Shown here piece by piece: positions 55,865-64,000 of a stretch of DNA of 64,000 nt. This DNA comes from Larix kaempferi (Eukaryota > Streptophyta > Pinopsida > Pinales > Pinaceae), in the NCBI GenBank assembly GCA_027924585.1, contig BSBM01000779.1, positions 11,435,001-11,499,000 of the forward strand, in the 5' to 3' direction. Numbering within the stretch: position 1 is the first letter of the stretch; every line of letters begins with the position of its first letter. Under the pieces are notes generated by a model. That model did not search any database. It was not told where the DNA came from and worked only from the letters and a program-made list of their open reading frames with translations. The position numbers were made by a program, and so were the translations under genes.

Positions 55865-57883
55865 AAAATCATACCTATTGTAACAATGCAACACCCACAG
55901 TGGTCCCTTGAGGTATGGGGTGTAAAATTAGTCTCATAATTTTTCCTTAAACATCACCCAAACAACTAATAAGTTGGTCTCATAACTTAACAAATCAGGG
56001 AGTTTGATTTCCCCATGAAGATAATGATACCTTATAATCAAATACCTCTCTATGAAACACACTTATTCTAATGCATATTACGACATGTGGCATGCATTAA
56101 TTCCTTGATAAAGATCATTATGCTTAGTTATCACTTCTACTTCCAGTAGTAACTTTTAGCATTTGAGTTATAGCTTAACTCAGGCAATAATAAGTTCTAA
56201 AATTCAAAATTCACTTTAAGATCCTTTCCAATATAAAGATTAATATTAAATTTAATCAATAGATTACAAGCTCATATGATCCTTCTAATAGAGCTTCAAA
56301 TATAACATTTATTAATATACGATGAGAATCCTATTGTTACAAATAACTTCTATTGCTCTTGAACATCACTCCTTATTAATATATTAATAAGTTATTTTTA
56401 CTCTTTATAACCAAATGAAAACAAATCTATCTTATTTCGGGTACTTATAAGCATTATATATTATTCCACCTTAATTGACTATTTTACATACTTATAAATG
56501 TAACTATGCTATTTCTCTTAACATAATATTTTCCTAGGTTTATCCTCTACCTAAAATAATAGATAACACGATTTTCATGTTAGATATTTTTAGTAACTTC
56601 TCCAAGCATTATTTAAGCATTAGGGCATTGTAACCCAACATGTTTAATCATATGAAACATTTAATCAAGTCGTGCTTAAGTGAAAGGGATTAATCCAATA
56701 ATTAATAGTTCATCATTGCATATTCACTTAAGAAGAACAATAACAATTCCTTTCTAATGAAAATATGTATGAAAGTAAAGAATATTCATAAGATCGTATT
56801 TAGTCATTTAGCTCAATAACACAGAACTTATTTTTCTAAAATTTGCAATCATTTTAACAAATACAACTTGATGAAAATAGGTAAACACATGTAAACTCAT
56901 TAAAATCTTTTTAATAACAATTTCATATATAAAGCACTTTTTTCATGTAAAGTTATGTGATTGAAGACTTGATTGCAACGTTCTATCCAACCATTCAATC
57001 TTCTTTATAACGTGTGTTTTTTCGCCGAGAGGTCGCCCCCAAACTACCCACCACAACATATTTTAAAGGGGGTCCAAGTCCCTTCTCCTTTCCGCGTAAA
57101 ACTGGTTGATCCCTACAAACAAATCGATGGAGGCAAGAGAGATCGCTTCTCTCCTTTTTCGGTTGCAAAAAATTCATTCCTCCCTCCATAGGGCATGGAG
57201 CTAGAGCGATATTCCAAAAAACCCATCAGGAATCGCTCGCCTCCCCCTCAACTATCATAACTAACAAAATCTTAACCAACAAACCTGACAGTTGAGAACC
57301 CGTCTCCCCTCTCGACATGTGGAGTTCGGTGTTAAAGGTGGAATATCTCATGAGGTGAACCCTAACAACTTGTCCTTAACCTTAAATATTTCTTTTTGGT
57401 AATATAAACATTCATATGCAAAATATTTGTCATTTGCAAAGGAATAATCCTTTCCATGTATATAAAGCTAAACGTGTAAAGTGTTTAACTCCCACTATAA
57501 TAATATTGCTATAATTATTGTAATAATAATAATTTTAACTAAGTATCATCCACACACACAGATATATATATTATACCAAACATTCAATTGTAAAAACAAT
57601 TCATAAAGATAGCTACTTTATTATCTTTGTTACTTATCTACATATTTGTTATTCCATTTAAAAGAAAGCATTTCTAAAATATATTTCATATATATTTATA
57701 TTTTTATATAATGTCCCATAACATATATATATAAATTATGTTCAAATTTATTCTATAAATTTACCTTTCTTTCTACCTTATTGTTGGGGCAATAACTAAA
57801 AGATCTTTAGCTTCGCTCCATTAGAAACCTAGTAAAAACCATGGCGTCCTTAACGAGGCTAAGGTATCAATGATATCTATAGG
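55865..57883. other. Intergenic, with a GC-richer patch at 57,000-57,350
   Basis: Mostly AT-rich. The patch at 57,000-57,350 (TTCGCCGAGAGGTCGCCCCC, then TCCGCGTAAAACTGGTTGAT) stands out in composition and could be an LTR leader or an old promoter. Short open frames on both strands there have no domain. Confidence 0.35.
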
Positions 57884-60105
57884 GATTATGTTATGTCCCA
57901 AATTTGGCATTGGGTCACAAGAGCCTAAGCCCAATGACCATATTCATGAGAGTTTGTCAAATTGATGTTAAGGGTCAAAATATTTCCTAGGAGGAAAATT
58001 ACTAGTTTCCTAGGTTGAGGGTAGAAGCTTTTTGACTTGACATAAGGAGGATAATAAATGATGTTTGCACATTAGAATGGCATAAATATTTAATAAAGGA
58101 TCTAAATAAATAAATACAAAAGAAAATCAAAGTGGCAATTGATCATGACGACACATGGAGGATGTGCGACCCACACAAGCTAGATTTTCCATGCCACATG
58201 GCATCCTACTCTTGCCATTTCGAATCCATAAGAAGCCAAATGTTCTTGGGGTGAGTTAGAAGGTCAATATACTTGGCATGAGTCATGTAAGGTCGAATTA
58301 GAGTGGAAGAATAACTCCCATGGAAGAGGAAGAGGCAATTTGGAGTCAGTGAGACACTTGGGCTAGATTCCCTAGCTCTATGACAACAATGATGAAGATG
58401 CTATGACATCTATGACACAAATCAGACCTGAGGGCTGACATATGACATTTATGACATGTTAGGGCTAAAAATAGCCTCCAAGAGGGCGCTCAAGTGAGTT
58501 AGGGCATCCAAAGAGACACCAATTTGAATTGGGAGAAGGAGAGGGCTAGAATTGGAAGGACAAGTGGCATACTTGGGAATCTCTTCCCAAATTGAGTTGG
58601 CATGAATCTATTGGAAGGAATTCGACCCATGGAGGACATTAGAAGTTTATAAAAGTCATGAACAAATAAGAATGGCAGCTTTTGATCATTTTTAGAATTT
58701 GCAATTGCATTTGTGAAGAGGGAGAGCTAGTGAATGACTGGTTTCTTGCCTTAGCCAATTTCGAGGGTGAAAGATTCCCATCCAAGTTCGTAATTGGAAA
58801 GACCATTCAGACCTTTCATTTGGAGCTTTAATGGAGACATTTGTTGTAGGTGTAAGCTACAGGGAAGATCATGGTTTCTTCTATTGCATCTCATTCCTTC
58901 AACCATTTCTAGTTTTCATTGCATATTCTTGATCCTTGAGGGAGGGCGTTTTTGGTGAGCTATTGTACTCTTTGGGGGAGATTCTAATTCCCCATTTCTT
59001 TTATAATATGAATTTAATACTCTTTTATTCATCTACAGAAAGTTTCAGGTCGAAATATCAAGTGCTTGTATGTAAAATTGATGATTATTGAGCAAACAGT
59101 GACCATTCCTCCACTAGATTGATGTATGTCAATGTATTGATGATTATTTTGAATGGACGATTGTTTCCCTGATATATTTATGATGTATGGAATTCCATTG
59201 ATGAGTATTACAAGTTTCATGTTCATCACTTAAGCATTTGGATCCATCTTGCTCAGTTTTATTTCATTTGAAGAAGATTTAATGCCATTTCCCCCAAGGT
59301 CAAAACTAGTCTTCTTGCATCTGATTTAAGGGAGTTATAACATACATTAAAAGTTGAATGGTGATGAATATGAGTTCATATTGGTTTAATTTATATTTCC
59401 CCTTCTTCCATTCATAATTTTGAGTTGTATTGAGTGCATTTGGAAAGTCATTTTCATCATCTACCCCTAGGGGATTTGAACCACAATTTTACTAGTAAAA
59501 CTCCATACATTGATTAGATTTCCAAAGTGAGTTGTAGAAGTCATTTGATGGTTAAAAGACACCTATAAACACCATTTTTATGTATTAACATCATTCATAC
59601 ACCTACTTGTACAATTTGATAGCATTTGGATCTATTTAGAGCCATCTACCATTGGGGGTTTGAAGCTCGAAATTACTAGTAATCTTCCCTACTTTGTCCA
59701 GATTGTAAATGAATGTGCAGAAGTGTTTTAAGGGTTTCTAAGTATCCATGAGCCTCTGTTATATGTATTAAAAATACCTCTCAAATGCCTTCATACCCAT
59801 TATACAATCATTTGGGGTCATTTGTAGACCAAGAGACCAATACTAGTCAAAGAGGATTTGCTAGTCAAACTCCCTACTTTGGACATAATTAAAAGATGAT
59901 TTGCAGAAGTAATATAAAGGTCATATATCATCCATAAACATCATATTCAAGTCCCAATATCAGTCATATACCTTCTCATAATATTTGGGAACATTTGGAG
60001 CAAATTGGAGACTTAGACATCAAAAGTAGTCAAAGGTCGAACTAGGGAAAAAAGTGAAAAATTTGACATTTTAATAAAATTATTAAATAGGGACATTACA
60101 GATTA
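57884..60105 (+). mobile_element. Solo LTR, 2,212 bp, with perfect 5-bp TSD
   Basis: GATTA occurs at 57,884-57,888 and 60,101-60,105. The enclosed sequence begins TGTTATGTCCC and ends GGGACATTACA, so its ends are inverted (TGT(T/A)ATGTCCC) with TG...CA termini. A TATA box (TTTATAAAAG, 58,646-58,655) sits about 760 bp in. No PBS, polypurine tract or coding region adjoins it, so this is an LTR left after recombination between the two LTRs of a full element. The orientation is taken from the TATA box and is probable rather than certain. Confidence 0.88.
59430..60030. repeat. Three diverged 185-bp tandem repeats inside the solo LTR
   Basis: CTAGTAAAACTCCATACATT (59,492), CTAGTAATCTTCCCTACTTT (59,676) and CTAGTCAAACTCCCTACTTT (59,861) start equivalent segments 184-185 bp apart. 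Each continues with a GCAGAAGT-like block and CATTTGG.(A/T)C(A/C)(A/T)TTT. They make up part of the LTR downstream of the TATA box. Confidence 0.65.
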
Positions 60106-60780
60106 CTTAGTTTTAGGTAATAACACTTAGTAATAATTAGCATGATACTAATAGTTAGGTCTTAGGATTTTATTACTGCCTTGCGGCAGACAGTAGTATC
60201 TTCGACATCCCTCTCTAGGACTAACTAATAACATATAAACTTAAGTGATATTCTAGTGAAAATCACAATTCACTTCTCTTTAAGTGCATGCAGCACCCAG
60301 ATGAAACCCGTCATCAAAATCATGGCATGCCATCCATTAAACCTTTCCCCTAGTGGATTCGTGCCCCCATCGTTTAGTTGCATCAAGCCCTTCAGTCTCC
60401 TAAATCTACAATTTCACAATACAAAATAAGTTAGGAATTTACTTACAGAGTTTTTTGACAGGGCCTTGGACTTGAAATCCTCATCAGGAACTGCTACTTA
60501 ATGCAATTTAAATTTGTACATATGTTACAAAAGAGTAGGGGTAAAAGTGGATGTTACATTCCACCCCACTTAAAAGTAACACTGTCCCGGTGTGCAATGG
60601 ACTGCTACAGGGCAAAGCTAGGGGATTTCCTTAGAAGGTTTGTGTCTAATTTCACCGATATTATCAAGCATATTACAGTTATATTGAATAAAAATGCTGA
60701 AGTTAAATCCACGAAATAATCTAGAGATTCTTTTGAAAAAATTAAACAGGCTTTTCCCTATAGTAGTTTAGTGCAGACCT
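60106..60780. other. Possible edge of copia element
   Basis: Contains CAATGGACTGCTACAGGGCA (about 60,594-60,613), a relative of the motif at 36,130. It lies just beyond the 3' end (minus strand) of the copia RNase H remnant, where an LTR would be expected. No LTR ends could be set. Confidence 0.3.
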
Positions 60781-61520
60781 AAGGTACAACATGAAACATT
60801 TCCATTGATTATCTACATCAAGAGAACTTTTCAGTACTAACAGACTTTATCAATGAATCTGGAACATTCTTCAAGGTATCAACCTTGTCCAACAATACTT
60901 TGTCCTTCTCAACCATGTATTTAAAAAAATGGTACTGGACATCAATATTCTTTGTCTTGGAATTATTAGTAGGGTTATTTTCCAAAAAAAATGCATTTGA
61001 ACTGTCACAACCCATTCTCACTACTTTCTAAACAAAATTAATACATGAACACAATATTTACAATCATTTGGATTCCTTACTTCCATGAGTGGCTACCATG
61101 TATTCTGCTTCTATAATTGACAATTCAACTACAACCTACCTCTTACTCATCCAACTGATTTCTCCCACCAAATAAGTTAAAAACATAGCCACTTGAGATA
61201 TTCTAAGATTAACATCTCCATCTTAGTCTGCATCAACTAACCCTTGTATATTTATATAGTTGTGAGGTCTAGGCCTTCATTGCTAGAAGATAACATAATT
61301 TGAAGTGCCACACACATATATGTAGACCCTATTTAATGTTGTTCAAGGTTCCTTCCTTAGGTTTGTGTATATATTCTAAAAAATCCCACTGCATGGGTAA
61401 AATTTGGTCTAGTACAAACCATAACATACATCAAACTTCCAACATGAATACATGACATATCTTTGTTGGCTCCTCATTTTGATACCTTCACCACTACTAG
61501 TCACACCTTTTTCCTTCCTT
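60781..61520 (-). pseudogene. Ty1/copia RT end and RNase H remnant
   Basis: Minus strand: GSLMYVMVCTRPNFTHAVGF (about 61,380-61,440) is the end of the copia RT. LVDAD (61,215-61,260), TYLVGEISWMSKR and LSIIEAEYMVATHGS (about 61,085-61,140) are RNase H blocks. The C-terminal NSKTKNIDVQYHFFKYMVEK, VDTLKNVPDSLIKSVSTEKF (60,818-60,960) ends the copia polyprotein. Stops and frame changes lie between the blocks. Motif order is unmistakable for Ty1/copia. Confidence 0.85.
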
Positions 61521-62872
61521 GTATTCCTTAGTATTATCTCCTTTCACCACATTATTCACATTTGTTACAGGGTATGCATATCAAGGAGAATTCCATGGTA
61601 AAAGTTGTATAATTCACATATTTCCTACTTTTCGGTATACAAATAGGTTGACTATCATTCTACAAACCCATTGATACATGAATCACAAATCATGTAACAA
61701 CTGCACAAATCATGTAACAACTTTGATGTCTTTCATGGTTGTGGCAGTCCAGATGAGGAACCACCACTTGGAGATTGTTCCTGATCTTCCAAAGATGGTT
61801 ATGTGTTCTTCAAAAAAATCTAAAATCAAACAGGGTAAGCATCAAAATATTTTCAAACATCTAGTCAACTAACACCATAATATGGGTGTTTCAAGATCAT
61901 TTTTTGTCCATGCCAACATCAAATCAAATCCACATAGAATGATAGATCACATGGAAAATTCATGAATTTTGTCATGAAATTCTCAACACGAAAAGATTTC
62001 TTAACAAATTCTTTGGGTGAAGGTCAAAGCGAGATGTGAGAATGCGGATCTCCTTCTCCCTTATTGGTAATAACATATTTCGATCAAGAGAAACTTTGTT
62101 CAGATAGTATCTCCAATTAGTCACAGTTGGCTGGAAGGATCACAAAATGTGGGATTCGACGCTATCTTAGATAACATTGTTTCTTGTATTGTCATTATTA
62201 TATAAACACTAGCCTCGATAGCTTAAGGATCAATTATTCTTTTGATGTGTGTATCTATGTAGATGAATAGAGGATGCATATTCAGGCATAGATAATTCCT
62301 AAACGTTGTTATGTACTTTTAAAACTTGATTATCAACATGGTGTACTGATTTTCATTTATCTCTCTGAATTTATTGCAGCATAACCCAAGCCGAGAAGGC
62401 CCCCTTGTGTCTTGGTACGCATTGCATTATCATCATTAGAATAGTTTCTTCTATGCTCTGTAGTTTGGTTTCATTAATTATTTGTCTTTCATTTTCTGTC
62501 GTGTGAAGATTTGATTTCATATAATATTCTTCATGAATGTGGTTGATGTGTGCATTAACAAAGTTGCAAAGAATATCTATCAACCAGTTGTTGTTGGATA
62601 AAGTGCTTGAATGGTTTTTACATGAACATTCTACTCTTTGAGATAATTGAAAGAGTGTAACATGGTGTTATAAAATTATGTTTAAGTAAATGACAATCTA
62701 AAGTGTTTAGAAATATTATTGTAGCATAGTTGTTCATTTGATTTTTTTTCCTTTAAGTTTGTCCTTAGGTATCTAAGTGTCCTTCATAAGTAGAGTTATT
62801 TATATTAAAATAGAAGTTGTTAATAAGTTCCCCCTGCATATATAGTGCTTTCATTTCACAAGGATATAAATC
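61521..62872. other. Unassigned, probably containing the 5' LTR of the right-edge gypsy element
   Basis: The PBS at 62,885 implies an LTR ending near 62,873 (CA). Its start could not be located. No genes are seen. Confidence 0.35.
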
Positions 62873-62884
62873 ACCTAAAAATTT

Positions 62885-62902
62885 TGGCATCGTTTCTAGG
62901 GA
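62885..62902 (+). other. Primer-binding site, decayed tRNA-Asp-like
   Basis: TGGCATCGTTTCTAGGGA follows ATTT and an upstream LTR-like CA end. It matches the tRNA-Asp-type site TGGC..CGTT.C..GGGA at most positions. Confidence 0.55.
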
Positions 62903-63183
62903 AATGCTAAAAGGAATTAAATAATTTTTAGCTTTTGTTTCTCTATTTTAGAGTTAGAATTGAAATTCTTTTTTTCTATTGCATTTGTTTTCTTACAATA
63001 TTAACATTTTGGATTTAGTGGATTAGGGATTGTAAGACAAGAGGTAAGAACCTTCACATTCACTATGGTGAGTTCCCTTTTCAATTGAGTCGAAATTATG
63101 TTGGTATTGTATGAATAGGCCTAGAGATGATAAAGGTAGATTTCTAAAGGTAGAATAGTTTCAAATTTTTTATCCACTCCATT

Positions 63184-64000
63184 TCAGGGTGTTGTAAGAA
63201 CCCCCTCATCCACTAATGAAATAGCAGGAAACTCAATTTGAAGAGGACAAGAAATAAGGAAGACAATCAACCAATCAAGTCCACAAGTAAAAACTACAAC
63301 AATCATGGAAACTGCAATTGAGCCTATAATAGAATCAATATTGGCTGGAGAAACAAGTGGATAGCCAAATGAGAGGTTGAGAGAAATCCAATCCAAGAAC
63401 TAGAATCTCCATGTTTTGGGTACAAATGAAGAAGAGGAAACTTTTGGATTTCTAATAGTGGATCCAAGAATAGTGATACAAATGAAAAACATTCCTCCTT
63501 CAGTTTTACCACATTTTCATGGAATGGTATGAGAAGATATTGGTTCTTTCCTTTTTGAATTTGATATTCTTTGTCGCAGTTATGATTATTCCAATCATGC
63601 ATAGAAACTCAAATTATTTCCTACCACTCTTAAAGATGCATCATTGTGTTGGTTCATGGGGCTAGGATGAAACACAATTAGAACTTGTGATGATATATGT
63701 AAGACATTTTTGAAGAAATATCAAGAGTATTGCAATGCTATGGATTTAAAAGAATAAATATTTAGAATGACACAAAAAGAAGATGAAAAAATAGAGGACT
63801 ATCTTGAAAGATTTTGTACAACCTTCAAAGATATAAGAAAAGTAAATTGGACCAAGACATTATTAAAACTATCTTCCTAAGAGGAACCATATATGAATCT
63901 ATAAATTTGCTTAATTTAATTTTCTCTAGGGATGTATCCCAACTAACTTTTCAATCAATATGTGAGTTATGCAGGAAGTATTCTCATGGAAAATCTAGAG
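63184..64000 (+). pseudogene. Ty3/gypsy gag of an element running off the right edge
   Basis: From about 63,410 the + strand reads NEEEETFGFLIVDPRIVIQM, then DASLCWFMGLG, then KTFLKKYQEYCNAMDLKE, IFRMTQKEDEKIEDYLERFC (about 63,715-63,820). After a frameshift near 63,845 it reads KLDQDIIKTIFLRGT, YESINLLNLIFSRDVSQLTF and SICELCRKYSHGKS to the window end. This is a retrotransposon gag capsid (the F..KYQ.YC and EDE..EDYLERF pattern). Several stops show it is decayed. With the PBS at 62,885 it gives the 5' part of a plus-strand gypsy element unlike the one at 43,028. Confidence 0.78.

Noticed and set aside
56995-57191. GC-richer patch with open frames on both strands as a gene start
   Set aside because: No domain, no splice structure and no downstream coding continuation that I could read.

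Overview
This is a transposon-dominated stretch of a large, AT-rich plant nuclear genome. The repeat types are Ty1/copia, non-chromodomain Ty3/gypsy, plant L1-type LINEs with a C-terminal RNase H, and a tRNA-derived SINE. The one cellular gene I recognise sits after at least 8.8 kb with no upstream exon that I can find. Together this suggests a seed plant with very long introns, plausibly a gymnosperm; that last step is inference.

Left part (1-9,229): remnants of a minus-strand Ty1/copia element (192-bp LTR, tRNA-iMet-type PBS, gag remnant, integrase/RT fragment) interrupted by a truncated LINE. Then come a candidate promoter-bearing LTR, a 245-bp tandem duplication, a second candidate LTR, a near-perfect 93-bp-arm hairpin and a microsatellite-rich inverted-repeat cluster. 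These lie just before the last two exons of a PEX13-like peroxisomal docking gene (8,824-9,229, + strand).

Middle (9,230-27,200): AT-rich sequence with no convincing gene. It holds a second hairpin, a decayed array of about 105-bp repeats, an intact SINE with 19-bp target-site duplication (TSD), a gypsy gag remnant, microsatellites and two G-rich tracts. From 27,202 to 33,435 lies a full-length minus-strand L1-type LINE bounded by a 19-bp TSD, with ORF1, endonuclease, RT, zf-RVT and RNase H domains, broken by stops and frameshifts. It is inserted next to an older, more eroded LINE (33,436-35,720). A long decayed reading frame of unknown family, with a coiled coil, lies at 39,230-41,114 (minus).

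Right part (43,028-64,000): a complete Ty3/gypsy element (two 935-bp LTRs, tRNA-Asp-like PBS, near-perfect TSD). Its gag-pol is one reading frame of about 6.9 kb interrupted by about 34 stop codons, mostly TAG, with no frameshift. It has an extra gag-like domain between protease and RT. Beyond it are tandem duplications, a minisatellite, a third and larger hairpin (205-bp arms), a 2.2-kb solo LTR with perfect 5-bp TSD, a copia RT/RNase H remnant, and the 5' part of another gypsy element running off the right edge.

Apart from PEX13 nothing looks like a functional host gene. All transposon coding regions seen are broken.
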